This document shows positions 39,521 through 52,090 of a stretch of 64,000 bases of DNA, one piece after another; the stretch's first letter is position 1; every line of letters starts with the position of its first letter. A model generated the notes under the pieces. It was given only the letters and a program-made list of their open reading frames with translations, was not told the origin of the DNA and ran no database searches. The DNA lies in contig OY728120.1 of NCBI GenBank assembly GCA_963277665.1, forward strand, positions 427,992,138 through 428,056,137, read 5' to 3'. This DNA comes from Viscum album. Its lineage: Eukaryota > Streptophyta > Magnoliopsida > Santalales > Viscaceae. The position numbers were made by a program, and so were the translations under genes.

Positions 39521-42500
39521 GTTTTGATCCTTTAAGACACAGTCCCTTGTATCTTGTGCTATTGTAGTAAACTAACATCTTAATCTAGGATACTAGAGTC
39601 ATGGTCTTTATATGTTGATGACCTAAACATATTCAGAACAACTTTTATTTATATCCATTAACTCTAATCACCTCTGCTACTATTTTTGTATTACTTAGAT
39701 CATGATAATCTCCATGATTTTTTCTTATTTTTCCAATATTATATAAAAAAATATTTATCCCTGAGGTGATTTAAAAATTCACTACACACCATAACTTATT
39801 CCACTGTGGTTATTTTCTATTGTTGTTTAATCCTCTAATAATCACCATGTCACAGTCTAGAGATCAAAATTATACAAATTCCGGATATTTTCTTCTTTTT
39901 CATCTATAATTCTATAAAATTTTCTATATAATCCAAATTTTAATAAAAACATTAAAATAACAAAAAATTATAAAAATTAAGTCATTTTTAAATTAAAATA
40001 ATATTGAAAAGGCATAGATTTTTTTTCTTCATTAATTTCCCCCACATATAATCTCATTTTTTTCCTAAATCATATATCTCTAAACATTCAAAATGAAAAT
40101 TTATCATGCCTAATTATTTAACAACCATTGTTAATAAAATCATATATTTATTAACAAGTATAATATTTTGATAGAAATATAAAAATAACTTTTCAAATCC
40201 TTACATTTCAGTAATATCAAAAAATAATTCAATTTATTTTTCCACAGTAATTATTGATAATTATATCATGTTCTTTTAATATCATTATACATTTAATTAA
40301 TATTCAGACAGATATGAGATCTACCTTACCAAAAATATTATTTTGGTCATCTCACAATACCGTTTAGTTAGAGAAATAAATAATCTTACATAAATAGACT
40401 CTATCCAATTCGTAAAACATATCTTATTCTCCACTTAAAAAATAAAAAAACCTAGTCATATAGACTTTAGAAAATGTTATTATTTGGATTATTATTTTTA
40501 TTTCATTATGTAAAATGTAAAATCAAAGTTTCTAAAAGTAATCTTCACACATAGGTAAAATCCGTGATATAAAATTTAAAGATAAATACAATAATCATCA
40601 TTTACATTTTAAATAATAACACCCATAGACACTTTATCCTCTTCCTAAACATGCACAAATCGTGAAAATGAAACTACTGAAGTATTTTCCTATTTTAAAC
40701 ATATATTTATTTATTTTAGAGTGTAATACTAATATTATAATGAATAATAAAATTGAAAATAATTTCTCCAATTAGAAATTAAAATTCTTTATATTCAATC
40801 ATTTACAATATATATTATCCCCATAAATATCACGAAACATCTCTTCTACTACACTTATTTTTTAATATGTCATGTAAAAATTGTATGATTAAAATGGGAG
40901 GAAAATATTTTCTTGTAATAAAGTATCATATAATGAAATTCATGATCCCTAACGATTTAAATCTTGATAAAATGTATGGTAAGTCTCAATGTTAATGTTT
41001 TAAAAAGAAACCAAGAAATTTTTTCAATGATATTAATGTGGTTAAAAATCATGATTTTTGAAAAATTTAAAAAATATATGTTCTTGTATTAAATAATATT
41101 ATGGGAATCTCTCAAGAATGATATTTCTAGAAATTATAGATCAATTTTTTTAAAAAAACACTATCATTAATGATAATTTGAATATATGAAAATTAATTCA
41201 GGAATGAATAATAATAATCAATCAATTTGCATAAACATTATAAAATTATATCATAAAAGATTTTGAAAATTTTAATTTAAATAAGTCAATTAGTTTTCCC
41301 AAATCACAATTCATAAAATAATTATTTTCATGATTATATTTACTAATACACCCATAATAGTACATGTTCAACTACATCACAAGTAATATTTAAATATTAG
41401 TTATGAAATTATTCCGAGGAAAATCATTTAATCATAGATATAAAATATATTTAAAATGAAATGTTCCATGAATGTTACAATAAATAAAAAGGAAAGAAAT
41501 GTATGTAATATAAAGGATATAAATAATTTAAACCAATACTACATGATATTTTGAGTCTAATTATTTCTTATATTTATATTTTACTTCTTTCTCCATCATC
41601 ATTGTCCTAAAAAATAAAAATAAACCAGTGAATTTGAAATACGTACTCCATTAATTCTAAAAAAGATATGGAAAACTAAATTTATAAATACTTCAATACT
41701 GATTGAAGGAATCATAAATTTATTCCTAAAAAATAATTTGTTTTTTGGAAAATAAAAAAATGTGGGTTTCCATTCATAAATAGTTTGATTAATGTATTTT
41801 AGCAATATATTACTTCACTATGTTAAGTAATATGAAAATAATATGATTTTATCGATTTTGGATTTGACTATATCTAGAAATTATTCCAATCTAGTGATAA
41901 ATTTATCCACTTATTAATTAAATGGATATTTATATTTATTTAGATGAGAATAATGATTTTAAATACAAAAAAAATGAACATGTAACTCATAAAATAACAA
42001 AACATAGAAACAATTATCTTTTACCACTTTATATTGCTTATTTACTTCAAATTATTAAATGTAAACCTTTATTTCAATAATACTATCATCCAATTATATC
42101 TTTTGTCATTTTATAGTATTTTATTTTTCTCATTTTTTCTCAATTTCAATAATTTTTTAATTTATTCCTTCATAGATTCTTTCTCATATTTAGTTTCATC
42201 AATAAAATTCTCATATGATTCAACATCAAACACAAAATCACCATTAGCTTTCTCCTCAAATTTTTCCAGGAATTAAACTTCAACTTTAGGTGCATTCATC
42301 TTTCTACCACTTTTATAAATCTCTCTAGGTGTTTCAAAAAAAATTTAAATATTTCTTCCATGGTATTATTTATTTTTTCTTCAAAAAAGGGTATGGTTTT
42401 AAACCCAATCCTTTGATTTAAATTTCCCCTAGAGTATGTCTATTTATTGATGAGGACGAGCCATTTTTATATACAATCATAAATAATGACTCTTGAAATA

Positions 42501-42709
42501 TATAGTATTCATACCCAAAATAAAACACCCCTATCATATAAAAATAGATAAAATAAAAACTAAAACTAAAATTTTAAGGAAAACATATACACTAAAAGAA
42601 TTTTTCAATATATATCAACCCAAAACTTTTATTAAGTTCATTGGTCATCATAAATGGTTCCAAATATATTGAACACTTCTGAGACATTATTATATATCAT
42701 AGAGAATTA
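39521..42709. other. Unassigned AT-rich stretch
   Basis: This follows the stub of relic C's 5' LTR. No landmark of that LTR (promoter, boxes) is found where expected, so it is other DNA. At 42150-42450 on the minus strand, two overlapping frames give protein-like but unassigned segments (M-E-E-I-F-K-F-F-L-K-H-L-E-R, and F-E-E-K-A-N-G-D-F-V-F-D-V-E-S-Y-E-N-F-I-D-E), interrupted by stops. This may be a worn acidic gag or host exon. Otherwise nothing is seen. Confidence 0.35.
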
Positions 42710-44550
42710 TGTTTATAATTTTATAATTATCTATATGAAAAGTAAATATACAATCCTATAGTATAATTCATGGACCATGTTGAACACAGAGAGACAAGAT
42801 ATCTCTTGTATTAAACATTAATTTGAAAGAAAAACATATTTTAAAAAAAATTAAAATAAAACTAAAAATAATGTTCATGGAAAAAATATAAAAGAAGTGT
42901 ACTGAAAAATCAAAAATCTAGAATCATGAAACAATGAAACATAAAAAACCTAATGGATACTTATGCTGTTTTTTTAATTGGATCTAGAAACATCATTAGT
43001 CATCTCAATTATTCATTCGTTACTAATAAAGTATAAAATAAATTATTTTGATACATTAAATATTTATGTTACCCAAAACTATATTAATCATGACGACATT
43101 AATTCATTATATTTTTAAGAATAAATCAAATATACTACTTCATTCAAATAAAAATGCTCATCAATTAATAATAAACTAATAATGTTTAATGATTTAAAAT
43201 ATATAAAAGAATACTTAAATGTAAAAACCTAATGAAAACTTCCATTGTAAAAAAAAGTGTTATACCTCACTCTCTTAAAATTTTTTTAATGATCACAAAC
43301 ACCCATTATTATTCAATAATATTTCAATAGATTTTATTTTTAGTATTTATGGTTAATGATGATGTACGGTTAAAAATAGAACAAACAAAAGATTCAAAGT
43401 GACTGAAGAAGACCAAAAGAGAATCCCCACAAGCTTCCACCACAAGCTACCTAGTAGAATCTCACTAGATAACAATTGACATTAGGAAATATCTCCAGAC
43501 CTTTAAAAGTATCATTAGATACATGAGGGATCTCACTGGAAAGTCAGTGAAATATGGGAATAACTAATTAGGTACATGTAGTCAACTAGCTACCTAATAG
43601 TAGCTTGTGGTAATCCAGTGAAATATGGGTTGATGGTCAAATAATTCAATTATAATTCATGCTATTTACATAACTTATTTACTCTCATTTTATTCAAGGA
43701 GATTCTCAGAGCCCTCAAGACAAATTAATACAATTTTAGGAGGCTTTTAAATCACCCCTAAACAAAAAATATATCAAATTTCTAATAATTATTATTGTTC
43801 TCTCAATTCCATTTAAAAACATTCTTTCCTTGTAAACCACCCCACCTTCTCATTTCCCATTATATATCTTAATATTATTATTAGTTCTTATTAAGACATT
43901 CATGATCATGATTCAATAGGTTTGTTCCTAAAAACCTTCCCTTTATCCTCTTATCTTATAGGTTATTGGTTAACCATTGAAACCATGGTTCTTTTAATAT
44001 ATTAATATCTACAATTTAAATGAAATTGTCTAACATGTACAGCTTCATTATTTCATCTATTCAAAACAAGTGTATTACTTTTTTCATGTTTGGATACGAC
44101 TATAGTCAAGGGAATTATTTAATAAATCCCAATATAATTAATGTGGGAGACGTAGGGGCTCATAATTGAGCTATTTAAAAACAAACATACCAAAATGCGT
44201 GACTTTTTTACATTATTCATTGTTAAATTATTAATTATTTTCTTTAAATTATATCAATCAATAATTTACTTCATAAATTACTAGATCTCTTAAAGTAAAT
44301 CTCTTTATTAATTTATTTCTTATCTCTACTATTCTTTTATACTTTTTCTCAAACCACTAATTATTAATTTGTGCTTATTTTTAAAATTACATTATATTTC
44401 CCAAGGTCGCATTTGAATCACATAATTTTGTTTAAGTATAAAAAGTAAATTCATTGAAACCTATTTCCATCACACTCTCATCAACAATTATTATCAATGG
44501 AGACCTTATTTTCAAATCATTTTGAGATATTATTTAAAAAAATAGAAATT
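42710..44550 (+). repeat. 5' LTR of the Copia element
   Basis: This is the left member of the offset-17786 pair. The start is inferred from similarity to 60505. The right end is a rough estimate, set before the gag relic, since no primer site was recognised. Within it, 43430-43640 holds a repeated AAGCT..TACCTA motif in both orientations (TACCTAGTAG and CTACCTAATAGTAGCTTGTGG), suggesting a local hairpin. Confidence 0.5.
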
Positions 44551-44859
44551 GTTTTCAAAACATATTTAGATATTGTTGTCAAAAATTATTTATACATTAC
44601 TTTCCAAATTCTATTTTTAAAATTTTATTCGCTTTTATCAAACATTCCTTAATAGATATATTCTACCTATTATAACCATGGTTTTCCAAAAGGGAAATAT
44701 ATGGGTCATGCACCATATTTTAATTGTTAAAACTATAGTTATTGGAAGACTCGTGTGTTAACCCTTATTAGAATTATTTATTATCCTATGTGGATAATTT
44801 TAATTCATGGTTATACTCCAACTAGTGAATAATAAATAATAATGGACATGAAATGAAAT

Positions 44860-45846
44860 TTATACTTCTGACTTAGATGCTAATGATACGAATACCCTCC
44901 ATTGTTGTTTAGGCCAAATTGAGTTAAATTTTATATCTATATGAAAAAATGCTCATGAAATCAAGAAAATAATATATTTAACTCATTATGAAACAAAAAC
45001 AATTTGAATATAAGAGACTTTATATATATATACAAGACAACGACAGTTTTAGTGTGAATCCAAATAAATCAGTTACTGAAATTTTTACACATTTTATGGA
45101 CATATGATATGTTCAAAAGACTATTAGTGACAATATTTCCCTGAAAAATTTTATCCCGAAAATAATTTTGGATTTACCAGTAAATTGGGAACCTAATGTG
45201 ATAGTTTTCTAATAATATAACGTCTTAAAGAACATTCCTATCAATGATCTTATTAGATATCTCTTTAAAAATGTGAAAAATATGAAGATAAAATGGAAGA
45301 AAGATGTTAATGAAGTGAAGGAGGATAAAAATGAAACTAAATTTAGTGCTATGAATGAAGAATCATATGAAATTGATACTAAGATTGAACATCCAGATAA
45401 GAAATTAAAAAAAATTCATAAAGTGGAATAATCCCATTGACCGGGCTAAAAAGAAGAATCAACAAAAGGAACCTATCTTAATATGTTATCACTGCAAGAA
45501 AATGGGCCCCACAAAAATTTTATTACATCTATAAAAAAAGAAGATGAAATTTAAATTGAAAGGTAATTATTCTCTCAAATCCTATAATTTGAATGAATGG
45601 GATGATTCTTTCTCCTCTTTAGACTGATGTGATGATAGCATGAAAAACCTCAGGGATGAAATTGAGTTTATTAATAATATAATTTATTTGACTTCAAATT
45701 CTTATTCCAATAATTTTTCTCCAAGCCAATTATATTATGAATAGACAGAAAAATTATTTTCTTATCTTAACACAAAATTTAAAAAACTAAAAAAACTATA
45801 TAAATTTGTCTTTAAAAATAATCAACACTCTAATAAAAATGAATAA
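44860..45846 (+). pseudogene. Copia gag relic (UBN2-type) with degenerate zinc knuckle
   Basis: This is the capsid gene of a plant Copia retrotransposon, recognised in pieces on the plus strand. The order is T-N-T-L-H-C-C-L (from about 44890), A-H-E-I..THYETKTI (44950-45010), K-N-F-I-P-K-I-I-L-D-L-P-V-N-W-E-P-N-V (45142-45200), I-N-D-L-I-R-Y-L, a lysine/glutamate-rich linker, then a zinc knuckle, C-Y-H-C-K-K-M-G-P (from 45484), with Pro where the metal-binding His should be. N-E-W-D-D-S follows, as after the knuckle in intact Copia gag. Stops lie between the segments, and the frame shifts just after the knuckle, so it is dead. Element 2 inserted about 400 bases downstream. Confidence 0.8.
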
Positions 45847-46244
45847 TTAACTATGAAATTATAAGAGAAATCCAATATTGAAATGTTTGTATCAACTGTC
45901 AATGATTTCCAAGATTCAATAATTCAATTAACCCAATGTTAGAAAAATATAAATAAAATTCCTGGTTCTCAATGACATGTAATAAATCATTTTTCTTTTG
46001 GGTTTTCAAATACTTCTTGGACATAAAAGAATAAAACTATATTTGTAAGAGGATAGTCTAAAGATAAATTTTAAAATTGTTATTGAAAAATTAGATAGCT
46101 TATTTATTAATTTGAAATGATCATTAATATAGTTCTACATATAGTCACATATCTTATAATGATTTATTTAAGATTTAAATTGTTAATCATTATGAAAAAA
46201 TGTATGTATTCCAAAATATCTTTCAGATTAAATTTGAAGACACA
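45847..46244 (+). other. Copia interior up to the element 2 insertion
   Basis: Expected to hold the gag-protease border of the Copia element. No protease motif is readable. Confidence 0.4.
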
Positions 46245-46249
46245 ATTTT
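46245..46249. repeat. Target site duplication of element 2, left copy (ATTTT)
   Basis: ATTTT directly before the TGTAAC of the 5' LTR is repeated exactly at 59023-59027 after the 3' LTR. Confidence 0.85.
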
Positions 46250-48074
46250 TGTAACACCCGAGACTTTTATGAGAAATATTTTGTTTTTATGTTATATAAA
46301 TCATCAAATGAATCTTTCACTACACACAAAACTAGCATGGCTTGCTTTACACGCAACTGCGGCCTTCATCGATAGCTTGCATCGTACGCAATACCGAGTT
46401 TCACTAAACAACGATATGCTATTAAAATATTATTAAAACTAGCCGTTATGAATAGTAATAACCACTTTTTGAAATTTTGAAAATTTTATTTTTCAAAATG
46501 GACTTCATTTTTGGATTCAGAATATCGAAATTAGCTTAGGGTGAAATTTTGGTACTTTTCGGATAACTTTTCATATTCTGATGAATAGTGAAAATTATTA
46601 AATTTTAATTAAAAACAAATTTTTTAATCGAAATAATTAATAGTGATAAATTATTAATTTTAGTGGTTTTAAAGTATATTTAGAATATATTTTTACAATT
46701 TAATACAATTTTGTTCATTGGATGTAATTTCACATTTAAACCAGACATAAACAAGTGTCAATCTTTTTATAGTTATTATCTATTAAAAACACGCTATTTG
46801 TCTTGACGACAAGAATTAATTTTTAAATTAGTTAATATCACTGATAAGTTTTGAATTTTCTAAAATAAAAATCATTTTTGAATTCATAAAATCAAATATA
46901 TCTTAGGCCTAATTTTTGGTATTTTTCTAGAAACTTTCATTTTTTGATGAATAGTGAAACCACTAAGTGGTAGTTAAAAAACTGAATTTTTTCAAAAAAA
47001 ATAATTTTATCGCTTCTGTGAGTGGAATTTCTAAAATCCGAGAGACAGGGTTAATATCAAGGACTAAAATGTGTTTCAATGAGATGAAAATAATTTTTTT
47101 TGAATAGTAACTTTTTACTTTTTTACCATGGTTAAAAGTAAATAGGGTTTCTAAGGGTAAAAATGATATTATTATTACCCTAACACATGTCCTAAATCTA
47201 TTGGATAAGTTTAATTCTTCCAAAAACAACCTTAGTAATAAAATATGACCATTTAGACCCACTTGGATTAGATTAGGACATTTATTGTCAATTTATTTAA
47301 AGAAGGGTTAAAATAGTTCAAATCAACGTTTAATAACAAACACATTTTTAATATAGGGTTATATATAAGATAAATTCCACTGTAAATATTCATTAGAAAT
47401 AAAAAAAGATGTCCTACATAATTTTATTTTATTTATAATTTTTAGACATTAAATAATTTAATTTATTTATGACACAATGATGATGGAGTAATTATCTTAC
47501 TAATGAAATATTGAAATAATTGATGTTATAAATACCCAAATAAATGTAATTTGAGACTTTTTATGAATTAAAATAATTTTATATGTTAATATGTCCTGTT
47601 ATTATTGATTTAATTAAATTATTTCGAACTAATCATTCTGTTATGATTTTCACAAAAATCCTTTACCAAATAGTGTCAAAATTGACATAAAATAGTTTTT
47701 AAAACAAATACTATATTATTAATTGTTATTTTATTCCTAAAAATCTTAATTTTGGCCAAATGACTTAGATACGGTTATATATATTAATAATAAACAACTT
47801 GGGGTTCTTTTTACTTGATATAGTATGTTTATTAACCTTATAATGTAAGAAAACAAGAAGACACGGTAAAAGGTAAATTATCTAACTTAAAGTTAAATCT
47901 AAATGATAAGGTTAAAATTGATACCTAAACTTGTCTAAATTCTATTGGATTAGATTATTTCGACCCATCCCCACCTTACCTTAGAAATATATCAATTTAG
48001 AGCTATTAAAAACCGAATATGACTTTATAATAAAATAATATTTTTTTTATTCCAAAGGTACCCCTCTCCTCCCT

Positions 48075-48082
48075 TTTAAAAG
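48075..48082 (+). promoter_or_regulatory. Mutated TATA box of element 2 5' LTR
   Basis: CCCTTTTAAAAGGG stands where the 3' LTR has CCCTTATAAAAGGG. One A-to-T change removes the TATA core in the LTR that would drive the full-length transcript. The flanks are CT-rich on both sides (CCCCTCTCCTCCC before and CCTCCTCCCTCTC after). Confidence 0.6.
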
Positions 48083-48420
48083 GGAACCTCCTCCCTCTCT
48101 TCCTCACACCACTTTGACCCTTCAAGCTCAGCCAACCCCTGACAATATATCCTCTCCACTTCCCTAGAAACATCATAGAGGACCTGGTCTTCTTCAAAGA
48201 CCAATTTTAGTTCCCTAAGAGGAGGTCTCAAAGAGGCGCTTCAAAGAAAAGGTAATGCCCATTACCGATTCTTTCATCTTTATTTATACTTCCACTTCTT
48301 CTTATTTAGTTGTTTCATTATTAAGTAATAATATCAATATCACTCATATACTGATATGTTATTATAAGTATGAAACAAACCTATTTCACCATCTATCCAT
48401 CCTACAGAAAACGAAATCAC

Positions 48421-48650
48421 CACACGTGCGTACGTACGGAATACCATCTCCACGCCGTGGTGTAATCTATTTTCCACCACCACCTTACTCATATGGGTAT
48501 AATGGTGTAAATAATAACTATATATGATTATTTTAAAGTGATATTGATTCTGAAATAGTATACATACACTCCAATACAATTCCACGATCATGGGAACGAT
48601 ATCATCGCTCGTGCGTACGTACGGAATACCGTCTCCACGATGTGATGCGA
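48421..48650 (+). repeat. Two hairpin-like LTR leader boxes, element 2 5' LTR
   Basis: Box 1 (48415-48462) and box 2 (48602-48648) are 185 bases apart. The core is GTGCGTACGTACGG, AATACC, then (A/G)TCTCCAC. CGTACGTACG is self-complementary, ACGG-AATA-CCGT can form a tight hairpin (box 2), and the outer arms pair: CACCAC with GTGGTG in box 1 and ATCG/CGAT in box 2. They lie about 345 bases after the TATA region, so they would be in the transcript's leader. Confidence 0.75.
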
Positions 48651-50266
48651 CTCGTTATACATGATCTTCATTGCATAATGATTATATAATTGAATTTAGT
48701 GAATGAATATGATATATATTACACTAATACCATTCTATAAATGATGTATCTATAACCTAAAAAGGAAAATAATAATTTATTCGACAAAACGCGCATAAGA
48801 ACAAAAAGTAATAAACACCCGAATAACAAGTCGTAATGAAATATTACTAATAAGAAGATAAGAATATGACCATATATGATATCATAAAAATAAGTATGAT
48901 TCTAGAATAAGTCAATAACATTATTTAAATAATTATACAGGAGTTTTGGACACTTACGAAGAAAATCGGACCTAAGTTAAGGGATAATTTTTCAAATATC
49001 ATTTTTATCCGATATTGCTTATTCGTAAGTATTTACTGGGGTGTATTTTATCATACACATCCATGTTTCCTCAATATTTAATATTGTTTCCATCCAAATA
49101 CAATTTTTTAACTCCAATTTTAGCCTTCGGTGAGTTTTTAGTAAAAGATATAAAAGGAATCTTTTGTTGTTTTTCGTAAGAGGTACTTTTTGACTTTTCT
49201 GACAAATGTACGGAAAGAATGTTTTTTAACTTATACGGCATTAATTGATTTTTAAAACATTATTTCCAAGAAGCATACTTTACATGTTTTCAAGTTTATT
49301 TTTAATCAACTTCTTTTAGTTTAAAATTGTATGACATGTTAAGAAAGGAAAATGTTTTTGAAGTAGAAAGGATATTTTCCTCAAGAATGGAGTTCAAGTG
49401 TTTTATCAAAATCATTTTCCATCTAAGATAAAATAGGGTTCTGTTTATATCCCTATTATTACATTGATTTGATTATTTTGTGATGGAATTATTTTTATGA
49501 ATTCCTTTATCTTATATGAATTATTTTATGATGTCATGTTGTTTAAGAATCCCATTTTTATTACATGGGTTATAAAATGATGTATGATTTATGATTTTGT
49601 GGCAAACATATGAATGGTATCATTTTGAGATGGGTGGGACCTATATCTCCCTCCAACTCATTGGGTAAAGATTTTATATCTCATGAGATAGACCTGGCAG
49701 GAACGGCAGGTTAAACCGGTTTAGTGAAACAGGACTGAAACGAGGAGTGAACTCGGTTCAGAAAAGGACTTTGACCACTAAGATAGTCTTGGAAATGAGT
49801 CTTGACTAATAAGAAATGATTCTCTATGATTATGTGTGTATGCCACAAATTTTCATGTCTTAAGTTATGATTATTGGGATTTCATTTCACTACTATGATT
49901 TATCCCATGTTATGAAATTATGCTCTCTTTTGCAAGTTAAGATTTCCAAAATGTTAGGTTCTTATGAATATGATGTGATTGATATTTCTTTTGTTTACCC
50001 TTACTAAGAATTTGAGATCACCCTTTTGTATGTTTTCTTTCCCCAAGTCAGGAAGAAGGTTATTAAGTAAGATATTCCAAAAGGGACTATAGATATGATG
50101 AAATAAATGGGAGACAGTGTAGACGCTTTATGAACATGTTGTTTATGTTTCCCAGTTTCTAAAGACGCTATTTATACGGTCCTTTCATGGTTTTTCTATA
50201 TGTTATAATAAGTATGCTTCAATTTTGAAGTAATAACAATGTGTGTAAAGTATGGGTCGTTATAGT

Positions 50267-50279
50267 TGGTATCATAGAG
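50267..50279 (+). promoter_or_regulatory. Primer binding site of element 2 (initiator tRNA-Met type)
   Basis: TGGTATCATAGAG begins two to three bases after the LTR. The first eight bases match the initiator tRNA-Met complement perfectly. An extra T then interrupts the match to CAGAG. Confidence 0.8.
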
Positions 50280-50486
50280 AGGTTATAGTCAACCTTTGGA
50301 AACTAGGATGTGAAAGCCTTAGTAAGAACCCTAAGGATAATTCTAAGCATAGAACACAGTCTTAGTGTTTTAGAAATTACCATGAATATCCTAGGATAAG
50401 ACCTTAAGTGTGAAATTTTATTCTTTATTATGTGGTTTTCCTATTATAACTACTGTTTCTCACACTATTATTCTCGGTGTTAGCCA

Positions 50487-51540
50487 ATGGCTGGAACCCG
50501 AAAGAACTGTGTTAATGCGGAATGCGACGGGCAATGCAATGATTGTCCCCCTGAGCAACCAAACGTTATGGGAGCTGGAATGAAAAATCTTGTAGCCATG
50601 ATCACACAACTTTCTCAAGCTATGAATCATACATGACTTCTAAACGAGAAAAGGAATGAGTAACATTCTATTGAATCCTTCATGAGGCAGCGTCCACCAT
50701 CTTTCAGCGGGTCTACTGATCCATTAGTTGCTGAATAATGGATTAGTACTACTAAAAATATATTTTCAGTTCTTCAATGTTCTGAACATGATAAAGTCAT
50801 CCAAGTAGTGTATCGTTTTGAAGGAGATGCTGATTAATGGGGGAATCTTATTAAGAATACGAGGCAAAGGGATGAATTTGAGTCCATGGAATGGGACAAG
50901 TTCAAGAACATATTTTTCAATAAGTACTTCCCTCGTATTCTCTGAACAAAGATGGGGAAAGAGTTTCTTGAACTGAAGCAAAAGGATGATGAATCTGTTG
51001 GTACTATGAAACAAATTTTACAAGATTGGAAAAGTATGCTTCTGGTATTATTATCCAACCTGAGAGTAAGATCTATCGATTCATTAGTGACTTAAAACCA
51101 AGTCATCAAAGGGCCTTAGCCATAAGGGACTTCAATAGCTATGATGAGATCGTTCAATGTGCTCTCAAAGTTGAGATGGAGATTGGAGTAACCCATCAGT
51201 CATATGGGTTTGATAAGAAGAGGAAAATGGAATTCAAAGGAAAATCTAAAGAGAACACTGAAAAGAAGATGAGCTTTCCCTTATGCTCAAAGTGTGGAAA
51301 GAAACATGGAGGGAGTTGTCTTAAAGGGACAAGTAAATGTTTCAAATGTGGAAAGGAAGGTCATCAGGAATTTGAATGCCGCAATGATGGGAAGAAGATG
51401 TCTAATGATGCAAACAAAGGAAGGGACACACAGAATGAACCTACTACACTTCAATGTTTCACGTGCAAGGATATGGGGCATTATGCCAATAAATGCCCTA
51501 ATCCAATGGTTTTTGATGATGATCAACATCAAAAAAATAT
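50487..51540 (+). pseudogene. gag part of element 2 with three zinc knuckles
   Basis: This is the capsid and nucleocapsid region. The capsid part is read in frame from 50487 through five stops (for example G-D-A-D-stop-W at 50835, where element 1 has D-Q-W-W). A one-base loss near 51005 then moves the frame, and reading continues L-E-K-Y-A-S-G to the end. The nucleocapsid has three cysteine motifs: C-x2-C-x3-H-x3-C at 51284-51319, and two normal C-x2-C-x4-H-x4-C knuckles at 51338-51379 and 51455-51496. These would bind the genomic RNA. The knuckles themselves are undamaged. Confidence 0.9.
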
Positions 51541-52090
51541 TAAGGCTGAAGACAAAGGAAAGTCACATGCAATTTCTATCAGCGATGTGGAGTACGATAA
51601 CGATGTGGTGAAAGGTACACTTACCATCCACTCTAATGTTGAAAATGTTCTATTTGATTCTGGATCCATCCAATCTTTTATTTCTGAAGATTTTTCTAAG
51701 GGTATCACCGTATTACCTCAACAATTAGATGTTGAGTTAGCTGTGACAACCCCTAATGGAACAACAGTCGCATCAAAAGTGTATAATTATTCCCTTATTG
51801 AAGTTTTTGGGAATGTACTTCCTGAAAATCTTGTGATCCATCCTATAGTGGAATTTGATGTGATTATTGTCATGGATTGGCTTTCTCTATATGGAGCTCA
51901 TATCAATTTCCAAAGAAGGGAAGTCACATTTCATATTCCAGATCAATCTATGATCGTCTATCGATGCAAGGATGAACATAACCTTCCAGTGGAAATTTCA
52001 TCCATCTTATGGGTCTTGATTCCACTGAATGAAGGTTATTTAACTCAAATGGTTGGTGAGAAACTCACAATTAAGAATATGCCCATTGTA
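51541..52090 (+). pseudogene. Aspartic protease domain of element 2
   Basis: Retropepsin-like domain with the active-site D-S-G at 51656-51664 (context V-L-F-D-S-G-S-I-Q-S-F-I-S; the family usually has D-S-G-A). Further on V-I-V-M-D-W-L-S-L-Y-G-A-H is the conserved strand that packs under the active site. There are no stops within this domain, but it lies downstream of the gag stops and frameshift. Confidence 0.9.

Larger units (their letters stand above)
46250..50264 (+). repeat. 5' LTR of element 2
   Basis: Starts TGTAACACCCGAGAC and ends GGGTCGTTATA. A terminal inverted repeat TGTAAC/GTTATA is visible, with TA in place of the usual CA end. The TATA box region at 48075 is mutated to TTTAAAAG. 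Hairpin boxes lie at 48421-48650. A weaker box-like sequence, TACGCAATACCGAG, lies at 46385. The only antisense open frame shared with the 3' LTR (46963-47262) breaks at different points in the two copies and is not a gene. Confidence 0.95.

Noticed and set aside
46963..47262. Antisense open frame shared by both LTRs of element 2 (also 55810-56016)
   Set aside because: The similarity follows from LTR identity. The two frames end at different points, and there is no domain or initiation context.
51287..51611. Open frames on both strands across the gag zinc-knuckle region
   Set aside because: They overlap the well-supported gag frame of element 2 in other frames and have no motif of their own.
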